From: Chitinophaga pollutisoli
GTDB lineage: Bacteria > Bacteroidota > Bacteroidia > Chitinophagales > Chitinophagaceae
Assembly: GCF_038396755.1 (NCBI RefSeq)
Contig: NZ_CP149822.1
Coordinates: 5,114,001-5,178,000 of the forward strand
Length of the DNA: 64,000 bases
Direction: 5' to 3'
Below the pieces are notes generated by a model, which did not search any database, was not told the origin of the DNA, and worked only from the letters and a program-made list of their open reading frames with translations. Positions within the stretch are counted from its first letter, which is position 1, and every line of letters begins with the position of its first letter. Of the stretch, positions 1-7,486 are shown piece by piece. The translations under genes were made by a program, and so were the position numbers.

Positions 1-64
1 TGTGCCCGCGCTGAAAGAAAAAGTCTTCCGCATCATGTGGGATTACTACACCGCTCACGCCTGA
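1..64 (+). CDS. 3' end of an unidentified gene entering from the left
   Basis: The frame that begins at base 2 is open from the window edge to a TGA at 62-64 and encodes 20 residues ending in DYYTAHA. Its codons end mostly in G or C, as in the neighbouring genes, and it converges tail-to-tail with the VOC gene with about 10 bp overlap, which is a normal arrangement. Too little of the protein is present to name it. The call rests only on the open frame and codon style, so it could be chance. Confidence 0.45.
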   Translation, partial: VPALKEKVFRIMWDYYTAHA

Positions 65-432
65 GTAATCCACCAGGTATTGCCGAACGGATCGCGGAAA
101 CCCGCAGCCCGGCCGTAGTCTTTGTTTTCCGGCGCCTGCCGCGATTCGCTCCCCCGGCTGATGGCCTTATTATATATATCATCGGTATTTTCGACGAACA
201 CGAATACGCCGCCCGTTTCGGCGGGCCAGTCTTTGGTGGCGCCTCCGAACATGATGCTGCCATCGCCCAGGCGCAGTTCGGCGTGGAGGATCTGCCCTTC
301 GTCGTTGCGGTACACACCGCTTTCCGTGGCGCCGAAAACTTCTTTCATAAAACCGAGGAATCCTTCACTGTCGTGCACCAGGAAGTACGGGCTCACGGTG
401 CGCATGCCCGCAGGTTTGTTTGCAGTTGCCAT
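55..432 (-). CDS. VOC-family (glyoxalase/PhnB-like) protein
   Basis: A 125-residue protein of the vicinal-oxygen-chelate fold, the family of glyoxalases, bleomycin-binding proteins and PhnB-like proteins. The sequence has the paired beta-alpha-beta-beta-beta modules: an N-terminal PYFLVHDSEGFLGFMKEVFG, a central HAELRLGDGSIMFGG and the typical ending FRDPFGNTWWI. Substrate and metal cannot be told. The ATG at 432 was preferred to an open extension up to 570, because MATANKP starts the family homology and an AT-rich leader lies just upstream. It lies 67 bp downstream of an AraC-type regulator on the same strand, so the two are probably co-transcribed. Confidence 0.85.
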   Translation of the reverse strand: MATANKPAGMRTVSPYFLVHDSEGFLGFMKEVFGATESGVYRNDEGQILHAELRLGDGSIMFGGATKDWPAETGGVFVFVENTDDIYNKAISRGSESRQAPENKDYGRAAGFRDPFGNTWWITQA

Positions 433-499
433 AATAAATAAGTTTTCACCAAAGGTAGGCGCGGCGTTGCCGGGAAAATTGGAGAAATGCGACATGCAT

Positions 500-1294
500 T
501 TACTCGCGGTACTCGATGCCTTCCGGGCGGCCCAGGAAATATTCGCGGGGGAGGTAGCCGGAGAACTCACGGAAATCGTGAATGAAATGTGATTGGTCGT
601 AATAACCGCATTCGTAAGCGAGGCCGGTCAGATTGCCGTCGTATTGTCCGTATGCATCGAGGGCGCGGTGGAAGCGGATGATGCGGGTGAAGAGTTTCGG
701 GGAGAAGCCCGCAGCGGCTTTGAAGTTGCGCTCGAACTGGCGGGTGGATAAACTGATGGAACCGGCCAGCGCTTTAATATTAACCATCCCGTTGGCCCGG
801 AGGATCGTTTGCACCGCCAGCTGCACCGCGCCGTTGGCGGGTTTGCGGCGGGAGAGAAGCGCGAGAAGATAATCTGATAAGATGGCTACACGCTGATGAT
901 GGAAGCGGGCGGTAATGATGCGCTCTTCCAAATCGATGCCGTCGCGGCCCATGATGCTCTGCAGGTCGGGCATGCTGTTGACGACGGAAGACGCTGAGTG
1001 GCCGAAGAACAGGGGAACGGCCGTGGGGTAGAGGTACGCGCCGAAAATGCCGAAGCTCCCGTGCGTGAGGAACCGCGAATACCGGCTGGTTTGGGCATGA
1101 AGATGAGAAAATCCCGCACCTTCCGTTCCCGATAACGGCGAAAACCGGTTCCGGTAATGGAAGATCAGCTCCGCGCATCCGTCCGCCATCGAACGATAAA
1201 CATATGGGGTGTTTCCGGGCACCTCGTGCTCGAAGGCCCAGAACATCCGGACAAGCCCGGATAGCTGCGGTGGTGGCGCAAAAGTGGCGAACAT
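500..1294 (-). CDS. AraC-family transcriptional regulator
   Basis: A 264-residue protein. The first half (about residues 1-150) resembles the DUF6597-type sensing domain found in AraC regulators, with FAPPPQLSGLVRMFWAFE near the start and ADGCAELIFHY after it. The last ~100 residues form the double helix-turn-helix of AraC/XylS, with ALAGSISLSTRQFERNFK as the first recognition unit and GLAYECGYYDQSHFIHDFRE as the second. It is probably a local transcription activator. The VOC gene is directly downstream on the same strand and the Gfo/Idh gene diverges upstream across a 164-bp AT-rich gap that must hold both promoters. The effector is unknown. Confidence 0.88.
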   Translation of the reverse strand: MFATFAPPPQLSGLVRMFWAFEHEVPGNTPYVYRSMADGCAELIFHYRNRFSPLSGTEGAGFSHLHAQTSRYSRFLTHGSFGIFGAYLYPTAVPLFFGHSASSVVNSMPDLQSIMGRDGIDLEERIITARFHHQRVAILSDYLLALLSRRKPANGAVQLAVQTILRANGMVNIKALAGSISLSTRQFERNFKAAAGFSPKLFTRIIRFHRALDAYGQYDGNLTGLAYECGYYDQSHFIHDFREFSGYLPREYFLGRPEGIEYRE

Positions 1295-1458
1295 TTCCTT
1301 AAAGTTAAATTATCTTTTGCAAAATATTTATAGAAGTCTGTTCATTCGATAAATAGTGAGCTAAAGTTTATCACCTTTTTAGCGAATAGTATTAGAATGT
1401 GTGAATTGAATTTGTATTTTGTCCCTCCAAATCACGTTTTACCTTTTTTACAAAGATC

Positions 1459-2733
1459 ATGGGAAAAAAAGTCAATCATCCTTCCAGGCGGTCATTTGTC
1501 CGTAATTCCCTGGGAGCGTTAGCGGCCTTTACCATCGTTCCCCGCCACGTATTGGGTCGCGGCTATCTGGCCCCGAGCGATACGCTGACGAAGGGCGTAG
1601 TGGGCACCGGCGGCATGGGCCGCGGTCACTTCGGTTATGCAGGCACCCGCGTTGTGGCCATCTGCGATGTCGACAAAGGGCACATCCAGCAGGCCATGAA
1701 CCAGCTGGGCGACAAAGGAGTGAAAACGTTTTCTGACTACCGCGAGCTGATCCAGCTGCCGGAAGTGGACATCGTTCACGTAGCCACGCCGCCGCACTGG
1801 CACGGTATTATCGCTGCCGACGCCGCCCGCGCAGGGAAGGATGTATGGTGCGAAAAACCGATGACCGCCACGATCGGGGAAGGCAAGCGCCTGGTGGAAG
1901 CCGTGCAGCAGCATGGCCGCATTTTCCGCCTCAACACCTGGTTCCGCTTCGCAGACCGATTCTACGGCATGGGCACCACCGTTCACCCCATCAAGAAACT
2001 CGTGGAAAGCGGGTTGCTCGGATGGCCGCTGAAAGTGACCGTAAGCCGCCACACCGGCTTCGACTGGAAATTCTTCTGGGTAGGTAAAACCAACCTCGAG
2101 CCCCAGGCCGTTCCCAAAGAACTGGATTACGACATGTGGCTCGGTCCCGCCCCGTATAAGCCCTATCACCCGCACCGCGTGCATAACAATTTCCGCGGTT
2201 ACTGGGATTATGATGGCGGTGGCCTGGGCGACATGGGCCAGCACTACCTGGACCCCGTTCAGTACTTCCTCGGCAAGGATGATACCAGCCCCGTGAAAGT
2301 AGAGATCGACGCACCCCAGCAGCACTCCGACGCGGTGGGCACCTGGCGCAAGATCACTTATACGTACGCAGATGGCTGCCAGATCGTGCTCGACGGCGCC
2401 GGCACCGAAACAGGCGCCGCCTATATCGAAGGGCCCAATGGCAAACTGTTCCCCGGCTTCAAATCCACGATCCCTGACCTGGAAAAGAAACTGGCTGCAT
2501 TCCCCGACCCGGCGCCACAGGTGACCGACTTCGTGGACGCCGTGAAGAACCGCAAGAAATTTGCGCTCAACGAAGAAAACGGCCACCGTTCCTGTACCAT
2601 CGTCAACATCGGCAAAGTAGCCCTGCAACTCGGTCGTGACCTCCAGTTCGACCCCGTGAAGCAGGAATTCGTGAACGACGAAGGCGCCAACCGCCTCCTC
2701 TTCCCGGCTTTCCGCGGACCCTGGACCATCTAG
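1459..2733 (+). CDS. Tat-exported Gfo/Idh/MocA-family oxidoreductase
   Basis: A 424-residue NAD(P)-dependent sugar oxidoreductase. It begins with a twin-arginine signal (PSRRSFVRNSLGALAAF), so it is expected to be exported already folded with its cofactor. The Rossmann fold shows the dinucleotide motif GTGGMGRGHF and the family motif CEKPMTA near residue 131, followed by the alpha/beta substrate domain (RFADRFYG, DYDGGGLGDMGQHYLDP). Exported members of this family in Bacteroidota oxidise or modify sugars, often at C3. The next gene begins 22 bp downstream and carries DUF1080 (3-keto-disaccharide hydrolase) domains, so a joint role in keto-glycoside breakdown is likely. The substrate is not known. 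Confidence 0.88.
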   Translation: MGKKVNHPSRRSFVRNSLGALAAFTIVPRHVLGRGYLAPSDTLTKGVVGTGGMGRGHFGYAGTRVVAICDVDKGHIQQAMNQLGDKGVKTFSDYRELIQLPEVDIVHVATPPHWHGIIAADAARAGKDVWCEKPMTATIGEGKRLVEAVQQHGRIFRLNTWFRFADRFYGMGTTVHPIKKLVESGLLGWPLKVTVSRHTGFDWKFFWVGKTNLEPQAVPKELDYDMWLGPAPYKPYHPHRVHNNFRGYWDYDGGGLGDMGQHYLDPVQYFLGKDDTSPVKVEIDAPQQHSDAVGTWRKITYTYADGCQIVLDGAGTETGAAYIEGPNGKLFPGFKSTIPDLEKKLAAFPDPAPQVTDFVDAVKNRKKFALNEENGHRSCTIVNIGKVALQLGRDLQFDPVKQEFVNDEGANRLLFPAFRGPWTI

Positions 2734-2755
2734 CCCTTCACCTTCCAACAGCACC

Positions 2756-5700
2756 ATGATGAAAAAAACATTCCTGATCGCAGCCTGTTGCCTCGCCCAG
2801 CTGGCGGTTTTCGCCCAGCCGAAGCAGGATAACCGGGCCGCGCATACGAAAGTGGCGGATTTGCTGCAACAGCAACCAGCCAAAGATAAAGCCGCCCTCG
2901 AAGCCAATATGAAGGCCCTCGCCGAAATGGGCGAAGAAGGCGTGCTCGGCATCGCTTCCATGATGACCGCCCCCGGCAAAGGCGACAACGCCCCCGCCGA
3001 ATTCGCACTCACTGGTTACGCATTCTACGTAACCCAGCCCGGCAAAGAAAGCCTCAAAGCCGCCGCTGTCAAATCTTACGTAAAAGCACTCGGTAAAGTG
3101 CAAGATAAAGAGGTGAAGGAATTTTTCATCCGCCGCCTCGAATCCATCGGTAACGACGACGCCGTGCCCGCACTGGCGCCTTACCTGGCCGATGAGCGCC
3201 TGTCCGCCATCACCGCCCGCACCCTGGTGCAGATCAACAGCGCCGCTTCCCGCAAAGCGCTGCTCGATGCCGTAAACAAAGCCGAAGGCCGCAACAAGCA
3301 AAGCCTCGTGCTCGCCATCGGCGACGCGAAAGTGCCTGAAGCCGCCTCCGTGCTGGTGCCGCTGGCTTCCTCGCCCGACAAAATGTTGGCGAAAACCGCA
3401 TTGTATGCCCTGTCTTATATCGCTTCGCCGAATTCGGCCGCAGCCATGCAAGGCTTCGCTTCCAAAACCGGTTATAAATATGATGTAACCAACGCCACTA
3501 CCGCTTACCTGGCCTACATCCAGCAGCTGGCGCAAAATGGCCAGCAAGGCGAAGCCGCCCGCCTGGCTGAAAGCCTGCTCGGCAACGCGAAGGAAGTGCA
3601 TGTACGCACCGCCGCACTGGCCCTACTGGACCAGGTGTATGGCGACCGTAACCTGTCCCGCCTCACCGCCGCCGCCGGCGACGCCAACGCGGAATACCGT
3701 GACGCCGCCCTCAAACTGGCCGGCAAGCGCTTGAACGCGGTGAGCGTAGCCGCATGGCTTAAAACCCTCAGCAAGGCGTCTCCCGCTTCCAAAGCAGCCA
3801 TCATCGGCATGTTGGGTGAAAATAAAGTAGCCGCTGCGCTGCCTGCTGTACAACGCCTCCTGGCCGACAAGAACCCCGAAGTGCGCCTCGCCGCCATTAC
3901 CGCTTCCGGCCAGATCGGTGGCGCCCAGGCCGTGCCAGCGCTCATCGAGGTGATTTCCAAGGGTAATGACGCGGATGTAGCCGCTGTGCAGTCGGTCCTC
4001 AAAACCATCAAAGGCAATGAAGTAGCCACGCAATCCGCAGCCGCCGTTGCAGGCGTGCCCGCCGGTGCGCAGGTAGCCCTGCTCGACGTGCTGGCCACCC
4101 GCAAAGCCGACGCTGCTTTTACACAGGTGTTGCCGCTCACCAAATCTAAAAATGAAGCTGTTCGCAAAGCTGCGTTCGCTTCGTTGAAAGACCTGGCCAG
4201 CCCCGCCAGCCTCGCCACCCTGCTTGATCTCCTGAACACTGCCGGTGGGCAGGACGTGAAGGGCCTGCAGGAAGCCGTGATCGCAGCCGCTTCCGGTTCC
4301 GATAACGCCGCCCAGGTAGTTGCCGCCATGAAAAGCGCTCCTGCTGACAAACGCGACCGTTACCTCAGCGTTCTCGGTGGTATCGGCGGCGCATCCTCGC
4401 TCGCCGTAGTGAAGGAAGCATTTGACAAAGGCAATGCGGAACAAAAGAAAGCGGCCGTAGCGGCGTTGAGCGCCTGGAAAGACGTTTCCGCTATGCAGCC
4501 CCTGCTCGATATCGCCCGGAAAGACGCCGGCGCGCGTACCGAAGCCCTCAAAGGCTACGTTCGCCTTGCCAAAGCCGAAACCCGCGCAGAGCAGCGCCTG
4601 CTCATGCTCATCAATGCGATGGAGCTGACCAGCGACGCCGGCCTGAAGAAATCCATCCTTGGCCAGGCGGAGCAGTGCAAAACCTTCCCCGCGCTCGTTT
4701 TCGCAGGCCAGTACCTGGATGACAAAGACGCACAGCAGGAAGCGGCGCAGGCTGTCATGAACATCGCCCTGGCGGATAAATCCTACAGCGGCGCTATCGT
4801 GAAAAATCTCCTCGAGAAAACCTCCACTGTACTGAAAGGCGGCGATGCCGGCTACCAGCGCGAGGCGATCCGTAAATATCTCTCTGAAATGCCTGCCGGT
4901 GAAGGGTTTGTGTCGATGTTCAACGGCAAAGACCTCAGCGGCTGGAAAGGCCTCGTGGCCGACCCCATCAAACGCGCCAAAATGGACGCGGCTACCCTGA
5001 AAAAAGAACAGGAGAAAGCCGATGCCAAGATGCGCGAAGGTTGGAGCGTGAAAGACGGTGTGCTGTGGTTCAACGGCCATGGCGACAACCTCTGCACCAA
5101 CAAAAAATATGGTGATTTCGAAATGTTTGTGGATTGGAAGATCGAGCCGAACGGCGACGCGGGCGTTTACCTCCGCGGTACCCCGCAGGTGCAGATCTGG
5201 GATACTACCCGCCGCGATGTTGGCGCTGAAGTAGGTTCCGGTGGTTTGTACAACAACCAGAAAAATCCTTCCAAACCGCTCAAACTGGCCGATAATGCCA
5301 TCAACGAGTGGAATAACTTCCGCATCATCATGAAAGGCGACCGCGTAACGGTTTACCTCAACGGCGTGGAAGTAGTGGACAACGTGATCCTGGAAAACTT
5401 CTGGGACCGCGGCCTTCCCATCTTCCCTGAAGAGCAGATCGAGCTGCAGGCGCATGGCACCAACGTATATTACAGGAACCTGTATGTACGTGAGTTCGAA
5501 CGCCCGAAACCTTTCGAGCTGAGCGCTGAAGAGAGGAAAGAAGGGTACAAGATCCTGTTCGATGGCACCAACATGCACGAATGGACCGGCAACACCACGA
5601 GCTACGTGATGGAAGACGGCGCCATCGTTTGCCGCCCCGGCGGCCACGGCGGTGGTAACCTCTACACCAAAAACGAATACGGCGACTTCGTGTACCGTTT

Positions 5701-6157
5701 CGAGTTCCAGCTGACGCCCGGCGCCAACAACGGCCTGGGTATCCGCGCCCCCCTCACCGGCGACGCCGCTTACCAGGGCATGGAGCTCCAGATACTGGAT
5801 AACGAAGCCGATATCTACAAGAACCTCCAGGTGTACCAGTACCATGGTTCCGTATACGGCGTAATCGCCGCCAAACGCGGCTTCCTGAAGCCCGTTGGCG
5901 AGTGGAACTACGAGCAGGTGACCGTTAAAGGCACCCGTATCACCGTGGAACTTAACGGTACGGTGATCCTCGACGGTGATATCGCCGACGCCCGCGACAA
6001 TGGCACCCTCGACAAGAAAGATCACCCCGGTCTGAAAAGGACCAGCGGTCATATCGGGTTTCTGGGTCACGGATCTGTGGTGAAATTCCGCAACATCCGT
6101 ATCAAGGACCTGACTGCCGGCGCGCCCAAAGCAGAAGGCAAGAAGAAAAAGAAATAG
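2756..6157 (+). CDS. Secreted HEAT-repeat protein with two DUF1080 domains
   Basis: A 1133-residue protein with a cleavable signal peptide (MMKKTFLIAACCLAQLAVFA). Residues about 30-700 are a long array of HEAT-like alpha-helical repeats rich in Ala, Leu and Val (for example VRLAAITASGQIGGAQAVPAL). Two DUF1080/3-keto-disaccharide hydrolase beta-sandwich domains follow at about 716-925 (GFVSMFNGKDLSGWKG ... YYRNLYVREF) and 927-1118 (YKILFDGTNMHEWTG ... IGFLGHGSVVKFRNI). The C terminus is Lys-rich. DUF1080 proteins are linked to cleavage of 3-keto glycosides. The preceding Tat-type Gfo/Idh enzyme, 22 bp upstream, could make the keto substrate. The size and the fusion to a HEAT scaffold are unusual; typical DUF1080 proteins are 200-300 residues. 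Confidence 0.88.
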   Translation: MMKKTFLIAACCLAQLAVFAQPKQDNRAAHTKVADLLQQQPAKDKAALEANMKALAEMGEEGVLGIASMMTAPGKGDNAPAEFALTGYAFYVTQPGKESLKAAAVKSYVKALGKVQDKEVKEFFIRRLESIGNDDAVPALAPYLADERLSAITARTLVQINSAASRKALLDAVNKAEGRNKQSLVLAIGDAKVPEAASVLVPLASSPDKMLAKTALYALSYIASPNSAAAMQGFASKTGYKYDVTNATTAYLAYIQQLAQNGQQGEAARLAESLLGNAKEVHVRTAALALLDQVYGDRNLSRLTAAAGDANAEYRDAALKLAGKRLNAVSVAAWLKTLSKASPASKAAIIGMLGENKVAAALPAVQRLLADKNPEVRLAAITASGQIGGAQAVPALIEVISKGNDADVAAVQSVLKTIKGNEVATQSAAAVAGVPAGAQVALLDVLATRKADAAFTQVLPLTKSKNEAVRKAAFASLKDLASPASLATLLDLLNTAGGQDVKGLQEAVIAAASGSDNAAQVVAAMKSAPADKRDRYLSVLGGIGGASSLAVVKEAFDKGNAEQKKAAVAALSAWKDVSAMQPLLDIARKDAGARTEALKGYVRLAKAETRAEQRLLMLINAMELTSDAGLKKSILGQAEQCKTFPALVFAGQYLDDKDAQQEAAQAVMNIALADKSYSGAIVKNLLEKTSTVLKGGDAGYQREAIRKYLSEMPAGEGFVSMFNGKDLSGWKGLVADPIKRAKMDAATLKKEQEKADAKMREGWSVKDGVLWFNGHGDNLCTNKKYGDFEMFVDWKIEPNGDAGVYLRGTPQVQIWDTTRRDVGAEVGSGGLYNNQKNPSKPLKLADNAINEWNNFRIIMKGDRVTVYLNGVEVVDNVILENFWDRGLPIFPEEQIELQAHGTNVYYRNLYVREFERPKPFELSAEERKEGYKILFDGTNMHEWTGNTTSYVMEDGAIVCRPGGHGGGNLYTKNEYGDFVYRFEFQLTPGANNGLGIRAPLTGDAAYQGMELQILDNEADIYKNLQVYQYHGSVYGVIAAKRGFLKPVGEWNYEQVTVKGTRITVELNGTVILDGDIADARDNGTLDKKDHPGLKRTSGHIGFLGHGSVVKFRNIRIKDLTAGAPKAEGKKKKK

Positions 6158-6186
6158 CCGGTTGCCGCAAAGGCATCGCAAGATAT

Positions 6187-6214
6187 GGGACCGCCTTCGG
6201 GCGGTCCCTTTTTT
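6187..6214 (+). terminator. Intrinsic terminator after the HEAT/DUF1080 gene
   Basis: A perfect 9-bp stem (GGGACCGCC / GGCGGTCCC) closed by a TTCG tetraloop is followed by six T residues, 30 bp after the stop codon of the upstream gene. Confidence 0.92.
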
Positions 6215-6379
6215 GTGTCAAAATTCCTCGGAAAAGGACCGCGCACCGTGGCGGGTTATCCACATTTTAGGGACGGAAAGTAACTTTATCCACGCCTGTA
6301 AACTTTGTGCGGTATGGCACGTTATAGGATGTATAAAATGTGATAATTCGCAAGCTTAACCCTTAAAGTTTAACCTAAA

Positions 6380-6580
6380 ATGAAAACAGTAACCATTATT
6401 GGCGGAATAACAGGCGTGATCCTGGCGGTTCTTGCCTACTTCTCGGAAATAAACAGCTGGATGCGGACCGAAACGGCCATGGCGCTGGGGTTTGCGGGAT
6501 ACGTCCTGATAATCACAGCCATAGCGTATTTTTTACTGTCATGGCTCTACCAGGGCTCCAGGGATATAGAAATACTGTAA
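6380..6580 (+). CDS. Small two-helix membrane protein
   Basis: A 66-residue hydrophobic protein with two predicted membrane helices (about residues 4-20 and 33-56) and a short polar tail ending DIEIL. I do not recognise a family. It stands alone between two terminators and has an upstream AT-rich leader. The ATG is preceded by AACCTAAA, the usual AT-rich context here. It is probably a real small inner-membrane protein, because its composition is unlike the antisense shadows nearby, but its role is unknown. Confidence 0.65.
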   Translation: MKTVTIIGGITGVILAVLAYFSEINSWMRTETAMALGFAGYVLIITAIAYFLLSWLYQGSRDIEIL

Positions 6581-6582
6581 AG

Positions 6583-6611
6583 AAAAATAGACGCTCCTGG
6601 CGTCTATTTTT
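6583..6611. terminator. Bidirectional terminator between the small membrane gene and msrA
   Basis: A 12-bp inverted repeat (AAAAATAGACGC / GCGTCTATTTTT) around a TCCTG loop gives a U-tract on either strand. It includes the stop codon of msrA at 6604-6606 on the minus strand. Confidence 0.85.
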
Positions 6612-7260
6612 TTAGTTTGCCGGCGAAGGCCTTTTTGAATTTTTCCAGTTTTGGTTTCACCACGTAGTAGCAATACGGCTGCGATCCGTTCTCGTTATAA
6701 TAGTTCTGGTGATAGTTTTCGGCTTTGAAAAACGCCGAATAAGGGGAGATTTCCGTGACAATCGGTTTGTCGTACGCTCCCGATTCTTCCACTTTCTTCT
6801 TGTAAAACTCCGCTTCCCGCTGCTGTTCGGCATCATGATAGAAGATTACTGAGCGGTATTGGGTACCTACGTCGTTCCCCTGGCGGTTCAGCTGGGTAGG
6901 GTCGTGGCTGAGGAAGAACGCTTCCAGCAGCTGGGCGAATGTAATTTTGGCCGGATCGTAGGTGATCTGGACCACTTCCGCGTGCCCGGTATTGCCGGTG
7001 CAAACCTCTTCGTACGTCGGATTGGGCTTTTCGCCGCCGGAATACCCCGATTCCACCGTCAATACCCCTTCCAGCTGCTGGAACTGGGCTTCGGTGCACC
7101 AGAAGCACCCCGTGCCGAAGGTAGCCTGTGCCGTCTTTTGGTCTTTCGAAATAGTCATGTCTCCAGGTTCTTGGTTTTTTTGAGCCGTCTGCCTGCCGCA
7201 GGATGCCAGGCTGGTGCCGAGCAACGACAGTACAAACAAGCTATGTTTCAGTAAGTTCAT
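6604..7260 (-). CDS. msrA: Peptide methionine-S-sulfoxide reductase, lipoprotein form
   Basis: A 218-residue MsrA that reduces methionine-S-sulfoxide in proteins. It has a lipoprotein signal with lipobox LASC (lipidated Cys21), so it should sit in the periplasm or on the outer membrane. The catalytic motif GCFWC has its nucleophilic Cys at residue 52. Further family motifs are VESGYSGG, TGHAEVVQ and a C-terminal QPYCYYVV with a candidate resolving Cys. Family members are usually 170-210 residues; the extra length here is the signal. It is probably a single-gene unit that ends at the shared bidirectional terminator. Confidence 0.95.
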   Translation of the reverse strand: MNLLKHSLFVLSLLGTSLASCGRQTAQKNQEPGDMTISKDQKTAQATFGTGCFWCTEAQFQQLEGVLTVESGYSGGEKPNPTYEEVCTGNTGHAEVVQITYDPAKITFAQLLEAFFLSHDPTQLNRQGNDVGTQYRSVIFYHDAEQQREAEFYKKKVEESGAYDKPIVTEISPYSAFFKAENYHQNYYNENGSQPYCYYVVKPKLEKFKKAFAGKLKK

Positions 7261-7486
7261 TTTGAAGTATTGTCTTCAAATTAACGATATCAACGGCGGA
7301 TTGGATCAACAAGTTAAGTAACTTTAACATTCTTTTGAAAACCGACGGTTGATGAACGGCATTTGTCATTCGTTGCCGGTTGTTGATCAATCAGTTTTCA
7401 GCATTTCCCGAGGATAGGCCACCTTTGCGGAACGAAAAAAGGAAGGCTGCCCTGGGCCGGCGCCATGATTAAAAATTGACAGACAA

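Noticed and set aside
433..570. Upstream extension of the VOC protein start
   Set aside because: The added 46 residues have no family match and overlap the AraC gene; the ATG at 432 starts the homology.
1519..3012. 497-codon open frame on the minus strand
   Set aside because: It crosses the Gfo/Idh gene and the start of the HEAT gene and has no domain. It is another antisense shadow.
3623..6181. 852-codon open frame on the minus strand
   Set aside because: It is a mirror of the HEAT/DUF1080 gene, which has a signal peptide and recognisable domains. The antisense protein is a shadow with no family features.
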